Below, one piece after another: positions 8,595 through 17,687 of a stretch of DNA of 64,000 nucleotides; position 1 is the first letter of the stretch, and each line of letters opens with the position of its first letter. The stretch comes from Polynucleobacter duraquae (lineage in GTDB: Bacteria; Pseudomonadota; Gammaproteobacteria; Burkholderiales; Burkholderiaceae). The stretch is taken from assembly GCF_000973625.1 (NCBI RefSeq), contig NZ_CP007501.1, forward strand, positions 868,001 to 932,000, written 5' to 3'. The notes beneath the pieces were generated by a model. It did no database searches, was not told the DNA's origin, and worked only from the letters and a program-made list of their open reading frames with translations. Made by a program: the position numbers and the translations under genes.

Positions 8595-9891
8595 AGAGCA
8601 TTGTATTTTGATTGATAATGCAAGCACTGACAAGCTGTGGGATTGGGTTTCCAAAAAAGCAGTTACACAAATAAATCTAACGGTTGTAAGAAATCGAAAA
8701 AGAAAAAATCTTAAATTTAATATTAAAAATGCTCTTAGACTAGTAAAATCGGGTGAGACTATATTAATCAAAGATGGTTTAAATACTGTTCCACATAAAT
8801 TTTATAATAATTTTCTATTTAAATCGTACATTGAATTAGGTGGATTTTATAAAAATTCCCTTGTCTCTATAACTCTTCATAACTATTGTTATGGAAAATA
8901 TTTACGAAAATGCTTAACTAGTTTAGTGGAGCAAACTTATCAAAATATAGAAATTCTTTTTTCTGACAATGCTTCTAATGATGACTCATGGGCTATTGCT
9001 TGCGAATTTGCTGAAAAGTATCCGAAAAAAATAACATTGACTCGAAATAATATAAATAAAGGCCCCAAAGCAAATTTAGAAAATTGTTTAGTTCATGTGA
9101 GTGGGCATTATAGAATTGAGATGTGCTCAGATGATTATTTGGAGCCAAACTGTATTGAAAGGGCCGTTAAAACCTTCAAAAAATATCCTCAAATAGGATT
9201 TGTCATGTTTCATCGAAACATCGTAGATGATCAAGGTGTCATTAGCAAGGAGAAGCCTTTTTATGATGGATCATATTTGATTGATGGTGTTGACCAGGCT
9301 GCAGTCTATATGATGGCTGCCGTTAATCCAAGCGTTTCTCAAATTGTTTACGATACCGCTAAAGCTGCTAAGTCGGATAGCGAAGATTCTGTTGTTTCGC
9401 GTTGGTGGGGCGCGCGAATTAGAGACTTCAAGATGTGCTTGGATTATCCAATAGCCTATATAAGTGAGCCTCTTCTCGGTCATAGGGATCATCCGTTAAG
9501 TGACTCAAAAAGCACTGAAAATAGTATGCTAGAAATTTTTGGGCCTCTACTTATGTGTCATAGTTTTGTTGAAATGTCTAACTATCATCCAAAAGTGGTC
9601 AAAAAATTTGATCAATCAATTGAAAAGCTTGCGACTTTATCATTAAGATACGCTAGTAGGGCTATAGCTAGAAAAGATTTTAAGTTAGCAAAACGTTATT
9701 TCCATCTTTCTCGCTCTCTCTCTTCTGATATAGAGGGGTTAAAGCTATTTAAAATGCTTGATGGTCTCTTTAATGAGGTGGACGTGGATAAAAAGCAATT
9801 AATAATTACAGCAATTCTTGCATTAGAAGGAAATTTAACTAGGACAAAATCATATTTACCTCCTAAAGGAAGTCGTAAGCTAATGATTTGA
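8521..9891 (+). CDS. Family 2 glycosyltransferase with an extra N-terminal segment
   Basis: A 456-residue frame. The GT-A domain begins near residue 114 (SLVSITLHNYCYGKYL, then VEQTYQNIEILFSDNAS) and has the metal/nucleotide-binding acidic motif CSDDYL near residue 203. Such enzymes add a sugar from an NDP-donor to a lipid-linked glycan at the cytoplasmic membrane. The first 110 or so residues do not fit a normal start: they contain a second, weaker GT2-like stretch (HCILIDNASTDKLWDW), and the frame overlaps the decayed upstream gene. The listed GTG start is therefore uncertain, and the first part may belong to a fused or broken neighbour. Donor and acceptor are unknown. Confidence 0.7.
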   Translation: MFMALVLLNQTLESAKNYLLKLSPKEHCILIDNASTDKLWDWVSKKAVTQINLTVVRNRKRKNLKFNIKNALRLVKSGETILIKDGLNTVPHKFYNNFLFKSYIELGGFYKNSLVSITLHNYCYGKYLRKCLTSLVEQTYQNIEILFSDNASNDDSWAIACEFAEKYPKKITLTRNNINKGPKANLENCLVHVSGHYRIEMCSDDYLEPNCIERAVKTFKKYPQIGFVMFHRNIVDDQGVISKEKPFYDGSYLIDGVDQAAVYMMAAVNPSVSQIVYDTAKAAKSDSEDSVVSRWWGARIRDFKMCLDYPIAYISEPLLGHRDHPLSDSKSTENSMLEIFGPLLMCHSFVEMSNYHPKVVKKFDQSIEKLATLSLRYASRAIARKDFKLAKRYFHLSRSLSSDIEGLKLFKMLDGLFNEVDVDKKQLIITAILALEGNLTRTKSYLPPKGSRKLMI

Positions 9892-10085
9892 TATCAAGTA
9901 AATGCGTTTGTTTCAGTGAGAGCTATATTAGAACAATGTTTTGATGAACTTGTAGCGCGGTTTGGACTTAAGCAGGTTGAGCTATCCTGAAAATTAATTG
10001 GGTGCAGGATGTATACCGGAAGTCCTTGCTTATCTCGTATCAGTTAGACAATGGGCCTGAGATTGAGTTTGAAAATTTAAATTAA
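9892..10085 (+). pseudogene. Decayed coding remnant after the glycosyltransferase
   Basis: Directly after the glycosyltransferase stop the same frame continues as protein-like sequence (VRAILEQCFDELVARFGL, ending KQVELS) to a TGA at 9988-9990. A second frame then reads KINWVQDVYRKSLLISYQL...EFENLN to a TAA at 10083-10085. Two consecutive protein-like stretches in different frames without a start suggest the tail of a lost gene. No family recognised. Confidence 0.35.
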
Positions 10086-10360
10086 AGTCTGATATCTATT
10101 ATTAGTTAAAACGGTTAATAATTGACTGCAGCAGAGCTTCATAGCATCTCACTTACATCATGGGATGATACGGTTTGTTAAATAGTGCCATTTTTTATAT
10201 TTCAAGCCATATATATACATAAATTTTTAAGTATTCATTGGTTCTTTTGAAGGCGTAGGTCGCACATTCTTATTGTACTGGGCAGAGTAAAAAATCTATA
10301 AGCATTACCTTAAATAAGGATTCAAACTATATCTTGGTAGATGGATTTATCGGGACGGAT
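10086..10360. other. AT-rich spacer between the polysaccharide cluster and the photolyase gene
   Basis: About 275 bases between the end of the + strand cluster and the 3' end of the - strand photolyase-like gene. I see no convincing gene, RNA or strong terminator hairpin. It marks the right edge of the AT-rich cluster. Confidence 0.5.
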
Positions 10361-11923
10361 CTAAAATTCAAAAGTAAATTGTGGGCTCGTATTTCCCCCT
10401 TTAGCCTTAGAGCTGTCGCATTCCTTTCTTTTTGCTCGCGAGGCATGTTTATCAACAACAGATTTTTTACCAGCCCGTACTTCTGATAAGTTACGTCTGG
10501 CATATAGACGATCTTTAGATTGCTTTGTGGCAATGGCAATTTCTACGACTGGTTCTGGGATTTCTTTACCCGTATAAAGTTCTATACTCTTTTGCACTTC
10601 CTGAGGCATCATCCATGGCTCAAATATCCATGTATCTGGTATCTGACGCATATAAGGAAGCCACTTTTTAACGAAAATGCCTTTTGGGTCCTGGTCTTGC
10701 GCTTGCTTAATGGGGTTATAGACGCGAGTCACATTAATTCCAGTTGTACCAGATTGCATTTGTAGCTGACTCCAGTGGATGCCTGGCTCATAGTCTAAAA
10801 ACTGAGTGGCTAACCATTCTCCTACCGGTCTCCAATGCAGCCAAAGTGGGTAGGCTGCAACAGAGACCAGCATTGCACGCATTCTAAAATTAAGCCATCC
10901 CGTCTCGCGCAGCATAGTGACGCAGGCGTCTACCATGGGCCAGCCCGTCTTAGCGTCCTTTAGGGCATTAAAGTAATCTTGATTAAATTCATTCTCACGG
11001 AGTCCGTCATAGCCACGGTGCATGTTTTGCCATTCGATTTCAGGTTCACTCTCCAGCTTTTGAATGAAATGACAATGCCAATATAAGCGACTCATGAAGG
11101 CACTCAGACCCGATATTTTTCGACTAGCTTGAGGCGGAGTTTGAAGTAATTCTTCATTTGTAGCTTGGACTACTTCTCTAATGCTAAGGCACCCATAGCT
11201 CAGATATACCGATAAGCGGGAGCAAGCATCTGGCGCAGATAGGGGTGAAGAAATCCCGCCGCGGTACTGCATGCTTCGTTGCTTTAAAAAACTATTGAGT
11301 GTTTTGAGTGCAACAGACCTTCCTCCGTGTTGTCTGCGGGGAGGGTTATGGCGCAAGTGCTGAGGCGCCTGCATCGTTGAGGGCGTTAAATGAGATGCAC
11401 TTGAATTCAGTATTAAGGTGCTTGCAAGAGGGGCTTTCCAAAAATGAATCTGTGAAAGTTCATGTAAGGGTGCTTCCATGTGTCTTTGCCAATTGGCTTG
11501 CCATACATTACGGTTTTTAAGCCCCCTAGTCACACCAAACTGGGGATATTCACCCCATTGAATGGCGTGAGACCTGCACCAGTGACCAAGCTCTCGATCT
11601 CTGACGTAAGTAAATCCATTTCCAGTTTCTTCATGAGAATGAATGCCTTTAAAAGGATTGGCTTGCCAAATTTTAGTAAGCACCTCGATCAGTTCACCCT
11701 CATGGATCTCTAAAGAACCACCACGTAAACGCAGTTGGGCATCTAGGTCTTGAAGGGATTCTTGAATGAACTCAAAATGTTGTAGGGAGACATCTGGTTG
11801 TAGCCAAAGTCTTGGCTCAATGACGTAAATGCACCGAATAGGTCCACGCTTTATAGCTTCGACAAGGGCGTCGTGGTCCTCACAGCGCAAGTCACGCTTA
11901 AACCAGACCAGTTGATAACTCAT
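10361..11923 (-). CDS. Cryptochrome/deoxyribodipyrimidine photolyase family protein
   Basis: A 520-residue flavoprotein. The N-terminal photolyase alpha/beta domain starts LVWFKRDLRCEDHDAL. The C-terminal FAD-binding helical domain has RLYWHCHFIQKLES, then TGWPMVDACVTMLRETGWLN and RVYNPIKQAQDQDP. Classical CPD photolyases repair UV pyrimidine dimers using FADH- and blue light. Here the stretch usually reading WQWSASTGTD is HWSQLQMQSGTTG, so this is a divergent branch and cryptochrome-like function is possible. The last 40 residues are lysine/arginine-rich. It faces the polysaccharide cluster tail to tail. Confidence 0.85.
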   Translation of the reverse strand: MSYQLVWFKRDLRCEDHDALVEAIKRGPIRCIYVIEPRLWLQPDVSLQHFEFIQESLQDLDAQLRLRGGSLEIHEGELIEVLTKIWQANPFKGIHSHEETGNGFTYVRDRELGHWCRSHAIQWGEYPQFGVTRGLKNRNVWQANWQRHMEAPLHELSQIHFWKAPLASTLILNSSASHLTPSTMQAPQHLRHNPPRRQHGGRSVALKTLNSFLKQRSMQYRGGISSPLSAPDACSRLSVYLSYGCLSIREVVQATNEELLQTPPQASRKISGLSAFMSRLYWHCHFIQKLESEPEIEWQNMHRGYDGLRENEFNQDYFNALKDAKTGWPMVDACVTMLRETGWLNFRMRAMLVSVAAYPLWLHWRPVGEWLATQFLDYEPGIHWSQLQMQSGTTGINVTRVYNPIKQAQDQDPKGIFVKKWLPYMRQIPDTWIFEPWMMPQEVQKSIELYTGKEIPEPVVEIAIATKQSKDRLYARRNLSEVRAGKKSVVDKHASRAKRKECDSSKAKGGNTSPQFTFEF

Positions 11924-12046
11924 AATTTAGCAGTATTAGAAATTAATCTTTTTAAAAGACAGTTACTAATCATAAAAGCCTTTGGCTAATTTTGCCCAAC
12001 CAGTAAGATTGTTTTATGGTGCTACTTTGCCCATTTATGGGCTCTA

Positions 12047-12397
12047 TTAAGACCGCAGTCTTTTACTCTTACGGACCCGTTCAAAAAACTCATCGGGCTT
12101 CAAACGAACCCACTTTATAAAATCTGCCATGTCGGTTTGTAGCTTGAGTTGTTCGACGGAGTTGTATTGACGCGCTAGCTCAGTTTCGGTGAGGACAGCA
12201 TGGATCTGTCGATGGCAAATACGATGTAATACCGCAGTTTGACGGCCCCCATGGGACTTCGGAATAAGGTGGTGCTCATCTCGTTGAGATTTTGGGATGA
12301 CTCTGTTGCAAAGTGGGCAAATCAATAATTCAGGTTGTGGACCTGGTAAGTTACTTAACTCAGACAGAATCAGTTTTTTCTTGATGCGTCCTGTCAT
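12047..12397 (-). CDS. HNH endonuclease family protein
   Basis: A 116-residue protein with a compact HNH motif: CPLC near residues 27-30, then EHHLIPKSHGG and LHRICHRQIH. The cysteines would hold a structural zinc and the histidines the catalytic metal. It is a free-standing small HNH protein without restriction-modification or phage neighbours, so the DNA substrate is unknown. It lies 28 bases downstream of a small membrane-protein gene on the same strand and may be cotranscribed with it. Confidence 0.8.
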   Translation of the reverse strand: MTGRIKKKLILSELSNLPGPQPELLICPLCNRVIPKSQRDEHHLIPKSHGGRQTAVLHRICHRQIHAVLTETELARQYNSVEQLKLQTDMADFIKWVRLKPDEFFERVRKSKRLRS

Positions 12398-12425
12398 AGC
12401 ATTGGTAACCTGAAAATAGGTTTTC

Positions 12426-12836
12426 TTATTGGGCTGCTAAATCAACAATCACAAATCCAACTGCGATGATATATGCCAAGGTAATAACAACAGATAAACC
12501 ATGTAGCATTAAAAAACGCTGCTTCAGTTTTGCATCCGTAGCTGCATTGATTGCGGGCATTAGGATTTGACGGGTAGGAATAGTAGTTAGAAAAATGAGC
12601 GCCAAAATGCTAGCGCTAAATAAACTGCTCGTTATAGCTAGTAACGCTGCAATGAGTGATGTGATAGCAACAAATATATAAAAAGAAGGGAAGGCCTTGC
12701 GTATTAATGCACGAGCATCTTCAGGTGGTAAAGATTTGAATAAAAATGCGGCAAAGCTTGCAGAAAATAACAGCATGCCTCCAAATAGTAAGGAGGAGCT
12801 TAGTAAGGCAGATGTGTGGAGAACGGTTTCAATCAA
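12426..12836 (-). CDS. Small membrane protein, DUF4149-like
   Basis: A 136-residue, strongly hydrophobic protein with about four membrane segments (near residues 8-32, 50-75, 76-90 and 112-134). The LPPEDARALIRKAFPSFY stretch in the first loop resembles DUF4149/TMEM205-type proteins. Function is unknown. The HNH gene follows on the same strand. Confidence 0.65.
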   Translation of the reverse strand: MIETVLHTSALLSSSLLFGGMLLFSASFAAFLFKSLPPEDARALIRKAFPSFYIFVAITSLIAALLAITSSLFSASILALIFLTTIPTRQILMPAINAATDAKLKQRFLMLHGLSVVITLAYIIAVGFVIVDLAAQ

Positions 12837-12983
12837 AGGATAGCCTCGAGATAAGCAGGCTTACAAGCAGCACTGTTGGGTAAGAAATAGGATGAATCAA
12901 AATAGCAAAGTATTATGGTGAATCAAGTTGAGCTTTGGTTTACGCGATGTTTTCAGAAAATAGACAGAGTGCTGAGCCAGCCA

Positions 12984-13121
12984 CTAAGTTTCTTGCTCTT
13001 TTTTCTTCTGATTTTTTTCTCGTTCTTTCCGAAGATCGCGTAACTGCCACCATGCGAATAGTAAAACGCCTCCAAACATCAGTATGACTTCAATCAAAAT
13101 AACGGGGCCAAAGTTATCCAT
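12984..13121 (-). CDS. 45-residue single-pass membrane protein
   Basis: A short frame starting ATG 13121, preceded by a good ribosome site (AGGAAAC with proper spacing). It encodes MDNFGPVILIEV, one hydrophobic helix to about residue 25 (LMFGGVLLFAWW), then a highly charged tail rich in K, R and E. Start site, single helix and charged tail together support a real small protein. Function unknown. It follows the secreted-protein gene on the same strand by 14 bases. Confidence 0.65.
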   Translation of the reverse strand: MDNFGPVILIEVILMFGGVLLFAWWQLRDLRKEREKNQKKKEQET

Positions 13122-13135
13122 TTGTTTCCTAAATC

Positions 13136-13459
13136 CTATGTGCTCATTTTAGGGTCTGCAATACAAGCCTTAATGGCCTTTGACTCTAGAGTCTTGAGCC
13201 ACTCAGGCTTTGCTTTTGGGTTCATGACTAGCTCATTAACTTGTCGATTCGAAGCATTTTTAGAAATGAAGTCGGCTTGGCAAGCGCAATAGGCTGTAAA
13301 GTCCTCCTCTGTGAGGGTTTTACCTTTAATGCCTTGATGTTCAGCTACTTGCTCGCGAGCGCAATTCTTTTGATAATCTTTAGAGATTGCTTGGGCAAAT
13401 GACTGGTTAGATGTGATCAATACAAAACCGAAGAGTACAAAACTGCGAAATATTGACAT
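13136..13459 (-). CDS. Secreted small cysteine-containing protein
   Basis: A 107-residue protein with a clear signal peptide (MSIFRSFVLFGFVLI..., predicted cleavage after SFAQA or nearby). The mature part has several cysteines (KNCARE, YCACQADF, KACIAD), suggesting disulfides in the periplasm. The pattern TEEDFTAYCACQADFIS recurs in short proteobacterial exported proteins of unknown function. No precise family assigned. Confidence 0.65.
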   Translation of the reverse strand: MSIFRSFVLFGFVLITSNQSFAQAISKDYQKNCAREQVAEHQGIKGKTLTEEDFTAYCACQADFISKNASNRQVNELVMNPKAKPEWLKTLESKAIKACIADPKMST

Positions 13460-13864
13460 GATCCTTTTCCTTTAGGGTTACAGATTAATTAGCGGCTATT
13501 CTTCCATAAATATCAAGATCCAACCTAGTTACCCCAAGTAATCCCTCTGAATTACAGGCACTCTCTCTATTTATTCAACATATTTTCTGATTGCGTACTT
13601 CCTAATTGCATAAAAAAAACCATTACCTAGCACATTAAATAGTCTCTTTACCATGGTGTAAACCATTGAAATATATAGAGATTCGAATAAACGCAGATTC
13701 ACTTAAGACGTATGCAGCACCTTCAAATCGTTTTGGACCGGCCACTTCACTAGCCTTTCTCTCCAGTTCCTTCCGCCCTATTTGGGAGTATTTCTCATTT
13801 CATCTTATATCTATATATATACTAGAGATGCTACTTTGATGCTGATAATAGATAGGAGAATTTT
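13460..13864. promoter_or_regulatory. Divergent intergenic region upstream of gltI
   Basis: 405 bases between the secreted-protein gene (-) and gltI (+), so it must hold promoters in both directions. It contains an 8-base palindrome ACCATGGT at about 13652 and a strong ribosome site TAGGAGAA directly before the gltI ATG. No sigma-70 box pair stands out convincingly. No coding region seen. Confidence 0.4.
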
Positions 13865-14779
13865 ATGAAAAGCAAAAAAATCGGTACCAACTATTTAATC
13901 GCTGCAACATTATTGTTGAGCGCTGCAAATACCCTTGCTGCAAGCCAGACGATGGATAAAATTAAAGCTTCTGGAGCGGTCACTATGGGTGTTCGTGAAT
14001 CCTCTATTCCAATGTCATACACCATTGGTGACAGCCGCTTTGATGGCTATCACGTTGAGGTATGTCGCATGATTTTGGCTGATATAAAAGCCAATCTTGG
14101 TCTAAGCACTTTGCGCATTAACTATCAACCTGTTACATCTCAAAACCGTGTACCTTTGGTCCAGAACGGCACAGTGGATATTGAGTGCGGAACAACGACT
14201 AACAATACTGCGCGCGCTAAGGATGTGGGTTTTGCAAACACACTTTACGTAGAAGAGGTTCGGATTGCAGTAAAAGCAAACTCTGGTATCACCTCAATCT
14301 CACAGCTAGCCGGTAAAAAAATTGCTACAACTACAGGCACTACTTCCGTGCAGTTATTGCGTAAACACGAAAAAGCCAATGGCGTCAATTTTGACGAGGT
14401 ATTTGGTAAAGATCATGCTGATAGTTTCTTATTGCTAGAGTCCGGTCGTGCAGATGCTTTCGTAATGGATGGCTCAATCCTGGCTGGCAACATTGCTAAT
14501 TCCAAGAATCCAAAGGACTACAAGATTGTTGGTGAGGTTCTAGCAACTGAGCCTATCGCCATTATGGTTCCTAAAAATGATCCAGAATTTAAGGCCGCTG
14601 TGAATACTGCGATTGCCAAGATTGTGGCTAACGGTAATATGCCTAAGCTTTGGAATAAATGGTTTTTAGCTCCAATTCCACCAAAGAATAGTGTTGTAGG
14701 TCTTGAGTTGTCTCCAGCAACCAAAAATGCTTGGGCTAATCTCAACGACAGGCCTGCTGAAGACTACAACAAAAAATAA
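13865..14779 (+). CDS. gltI: Glutamate/aspartate-type ABC transporter substrate-binding protein
   Basis: A 304-residue periplasmic binding protein of solute-binding family 3. The signal peptide ends near residue 25 (ANTLAA), then the conserved start of the mature protein (DKIKASGAVTMGVRESSIP) and the hinge sequence GTVDIECGTTTNNTARAKDV follow, typical of GltI/AatJ proteins that bind acidic amino acids. It is the first gene of a four-gene operon with two permeases and an ATPase. It has a strong ribosome site. Substrate (glutamate/aspartate) is inferred from family resemblance. Confidence 0.9.
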   Translation: MKSKKIGTNYLIAATLLLSAANTLAASQTMDKIKASGAVTMGVRESSIPMSYTIGDSRFDGYHVEVCRMILADIKANLGLSTLRINYQPVTSQNRVPLVQNGTVDIECGTTTNNTARAKDVGFANTLYVEEVRIAVKANSGITSISQLAGKKIATTTGTTSVQLLRKHEKANGVNFDEVFGKDHADSFLLLESGRADAFVMDGSILAGNIANSKNPKDYKIVGEVLATEPIAIMVPKNDPEFKAAVNTAIAKIVANGNMPKLWNKWFLAPIPPKNSVVGLELSPATKNAWANLNDRPAEDYNKK

Positions 14780-14811
14780 TCGACACTTGTTACTAAATAC
14801 GAGCTAACAAT

Positions 14812-15600
14812 ATGTCTTTAGATTTAGGTGTTTTTTGTAAGAACACCTTAGACGGAGAAGTGGTGGATCACTGCTTCTCCGCACTTTTTGGTTTGGCTCA
14901 AAACAGCGATCCAAGCTATCTTGATTGGTTGATGAAGGCCTGGGGTTGGACTTTAGCTGTAGCGGCTCTTAGTCTGACGATTGCTCTAATTCTGGGGGCT
15001 GTGATGGGCACCCTCCGAACCTTGCCAACTACAAACTCTTTGAATCGTTGGCTGATTCGCATTTCTACTGCTTGGGTAGAGTTATTCAGAAATATCCCCA
15101 TCTTGGTTCAAGTGTTCCTTTGGTATCACGTTATTCCTTCTTTTGTTTTGCCCTTAAAATCTCTTCCATCCTATTGGTTAGTGAGCATCGCACTTGGTTT
15201 CTTTACATCTGCTCGTATAGCTGAGCAGGTGAGGGCGGGTATTCAGGCCCTGCCAAGCGGACAAAGGGCTGCTGCTACTGCATTAGGTTTAACAACTGCG
15301 CAAAGTTATCGCTACGTTATCTTGCCAATGGCATTACGGATTGTGATGCCGCCACTGACCTCGGAGAGTATGAATCTAATTAAAAACTCCTCCGTAGCTT
15401 TTGCGGTTTCTGTACCAGAGCTAACCTTATTTGCAATGCAGGCTCAAGAAGAAACATCAAGGGGGGTTGAAATCTACTTAGCAGTCACCTTGCTATACGC
15501 GCTCTCGGCATTCTCAGTTAATCGAGTTATGAATCTGATTGAAAAGCGCAGTCGTATTCCGGGTTTTATTGTCTCAAATGACGCAAGTTTGGCGCACTAA
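14812..15600 (+). CDS. gltJ: Glutamate/aspartate ABC transporter permease
   Basis: A 262-residue inner-membrane permease of the HisMQ type with about five membrane segments. The EAA-loop region is near residues 150-170 (AATALGLTTAQSYRYVILPMALR). The long N-terminus before the first helix (VFCKNTLDGEVVDHC) is typical of GltJ. It pairs with the next permease to form the channel and follows gltI by 32 bases. Confidence 0.88.
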   Translation: MSLDLGVFCKNTLDGEVVDHCFSALFGLAQNSDPSYLDWLMKAWGWTLAVAALSLTIALILGAVMGTLRTLPTTNSLNRWLIRISTAWVELFRNIPILVQVFLWYHVIPSFVLPLKSLPSYWLVSIALGFFTSARIAEQVRAGIQALPSGQRAAATALGLTTAQSYRYVILPMALRIVMPPLTSESMNLIKNSSVAFAVSVPELTLFAMQAQEETSRGVEIYLAVTLLYALSAFSVNRVMNLIEKRSRIPGFIVSNDASLAH

Positions 15601-15620
15601 TTGTTGGCGGAATTAATCTC

Positions 15621-16289
15621 ATGTTGACCTTAGACCTGAGTTTTTATAATTGGGAATTATTTACTAACTACATTCTGAAGGGTTTGGTATTTAGTGTTCA
15701 GCTGACTATTTTTGCAACAGTTGGAGGCATCCTATTTGGGACATTTTTAGCTTTGATGCGTTTGTCTGGAAAGCCATTTTTAGTTTATCCCGCTACCTTT
15801 TATGTGAATACGATGCGGTCTATTCCCTTGGTAATGGTGATTCTCTGGTTTTTCCTGCTGATCCCTATGTTGATTGGTCGACCCATTGGAGCAGATCTCT
15901 CGGCCACGATTACTTTCATCGCGTTTGAGGCGGCATTTTTCTCTGAAATTGTTCGTGCTGGTATTCAATCCGTGCCGAAAGGGCAGAGCTTTGCAGGAGA
16001 GGCTTTGGGCATGACTTATGGTCAGAACATGCGTCTTGTAGTTTTGCCTCAAGCCTTTAGAAACATGATCCCTGTTTTTATGACCCAGACAATTGTCTTG
16101 TTTCAAGATACCTCCTTGGTCTATGCGATTGGCGCATACGACTTACTTAAAGGATTTGAGATTGCCGGTAAAAATTATGGCCGCCCAATTGAAACCTATA
16201 TTTTGGCAGCAGCAACTTATTTTGTAATTTGTTTCTCACTTTCTAAACTAGTTCGCAAGATACAAACAAGAGTCGCCATCATTCGCTAA
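15621..16289 (+). CDS. gltK: Glutamate/aspartate ABC transporter permease
   Basis: A 222-residue permease of the HisMQ type with about five membrane segments and an EAA loop (AGEALGMTYGQNMRLVVLPQAFR). It is shorter than its partner upstream, as GltK usually is. It sits 20 bases after gltJ and 30 before the ATPase gene. Confidence 0.88.
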   Translation: MLTLDLSFYNWELFTNYILKGLVFSVQLTIFATVGGILFGTFLALMRLSGKPFLVYPATFYVNTMRSIPLVMVILWFFLLIPMLIGRPIGADLSATITFIAFEAAFFSEIVRAGIQSVPKGQSFAGEALGMTYGQNMRLVVLPQAFRNMIPVFMTQTIVLFQDTSLVYAIGAYDLLKGFEIAGKNYGRPIETYILAAATYFVICFSLSKLVRKIQTRVAIIR

Positions 16290-16319
16290 TCTCACTCAGT
16301 AAAAATTAAATAGATCATC

Positions 16320-17054
16320 ATGATTGAACTTCAAAACGTATCCAAATGGTATGGCTCATTCCAAGTCTTAACAGATTGCTCCACATCGATCAAAAAAGGT
16401 GAGGTTGTGGTGATTTGCGGACCCTCTGGCTCTGGTAAATCCACCTTGATTAAAACTATTAACGCTCTCGAGCCTTTTCAGTCAGGCGAGATTAGAGTTG
16501 ATGGAATTGCGCTACATGATCCAAAAACCAATTTACCAAAACTACGTTCGCGTGTTGGCATGGTATTTCAACACTTTGAGCTTTTCCCACACCTCAGTGT
16601 TACCGAAAATCTGACGCTTGCTCAAATGAAGGTCTTAGGTAGATCGGCAGATGAAGCCAATGCTCATGGACTTAAATATTTAGAGCGTGTTGGGCTAATG
16701 GCGCAAAAGGATAAGTTTCCTGGGCAGTTATCTGGCGGTCAGCAGCAACGAGTAGCGATTGCGCGAGCTTTGAGTATGGATCCGATCGTGATGTTATTTG
16801 ATGAGCCAACTTCTGCCTTAGATCCAGAGATGGTGGGTGAGGTGCTAGATGTCATGGTAAAGCTTGCTAATGAGGGCATGACGATGTGCTGTGTTACCCA
16901 CGAGATGGGTTTCGCTCGCAAGGTGAGTCACCGCGTGATCTTTATGGATCAAGGCAAAATCATTGAGGATTGTAGCAAGGAGGAGTTCTTTGGCAAACCC
17001 GAAGCGAGATCGCTGAGAGCCAAAGATTTCCTCTCAAAAATTTTAGATTACTAA
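16320..17054 (+). CDS. gltL: Glutamate/aspartate ABC transporter ATP-binding protein
   Basis: A 244-residue ABC ATPase. Walker A is GPSGSGKS (34-41), the signature [15 protein letters not shown] is near residue 138, Walker B is [14 protein letters not shown], and the switch histidine is in [10 protein letters not shown]. It energises uptake through GltJK. Last gene of the operon; it converges with the decarboxylase-family gene that starts one base beyond. Confidence 0.9.
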   Translation: MIELQNVSKWYGSFQVLTDCSTSIKKGEVVVICGPSGSGKSTLIKTINALEPFQSGEIRVDGIALHDPKTNLPKLRSRVGMVFQHFELFPHLSVTENLTLAQMKVLGRSADEANAHGLKYLERVGLMAQKDKFPGQLSGGQQQRVAIARALSMDPIVMLFDEPTSALDPEMVGEVLDVMVKLANEGMTMCCVTHEMGFARKVSHRVIFMDQGKIIEDCSKEEFFGKPEARSLRAKDFLSKILDY

Positions 17055-17055
17055 A

Positions 17056-17433
17056 TTAAATCCCCATTTCAGCAAAGACTTCTTTGGCGCATCTAAAGCT
17101 ATCAATCGCTGCGGGTACTCCACAGTAGATCGCCGCCTGCAAAAATACTTCCTGAATATCTTCTTTACTTAATCCATTATTAATTGCGCCTCGCACATGC
17201 AGCTTTAGTTCATGAGAGCGATTTAAAGCAGTAATCATAGATAGGTTAATGATGCTCCTTGTCCTGCGATCTAATCCGGGACGATTCCAGATTTCATTCC
17301 AGCAATACTCAGTGACCAATTCCTGCATAGGCATATTGAATGCATCAGCATTCTTGATAGAGTTGTCTACGTACTCAGCTCCAAGTACTTCGCGGCGAGT
17401 TTTGAGGCCTTTTTCAAATGCTTCTTTATTCAT
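17056..17433 (-). CDS. Carboxymuconolactone decarboxylase family protein
   Basis: A 125-residue protein matching 4-carboxymuconolactone decarboxylase (PcaC-like): RREVLGAEYVD near the start, WNRPGLDRRTRSIINL, LKLHVRGAINNGLSKEDIQEV, and IYCGVPAAIDSFR. PcaC acts in the protocatechuate branch of the beta-ketoadipate pathway. No other pca genes are present, so it may be a stand-alone relative, for example peroxide-related. It converges with gltL almost end to end. Confidence 0.8.
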   Translation of the reverse strand: MNKEAFEKGLKTRREVLGAEYVDNSIKNADAFNMPMQELVTEYCWNEIWNRPGLDRRTRSIINLSMITALNRSHELKLHVRGAINNGLSKEDIQEVFLQAAIYCGVPAAIDSFRCAKEVFAEMGI

Positions 17434-17687
17434 GCTGATCTCCTGTGGTGATGCCTTGTTGGACGAATTTCATATATTGCCACTATTCACGCTGCTCTGT
17501 TTAGTCTTGGGTTATTTTCATGAATATGACTCTAATGAGTGGAGGCTACAACCCCATCAAAAATCAGGCGACCCGATGACTTGCTCAGCATCGCTGATCA
17601 CTTGGTCTCATGGTCTGTATAAAGCGTATGATTTAACAACACTGGCAGTTAGGCTAGTATCAAATAGATCATTCACTGGAAGAAATT

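Noticed and set aside
10520..10765. Forward ORF inside the photolyase gene
   Set aside because: It is a shadow of a well-supported reverse-strand gene without its own ribosome site.
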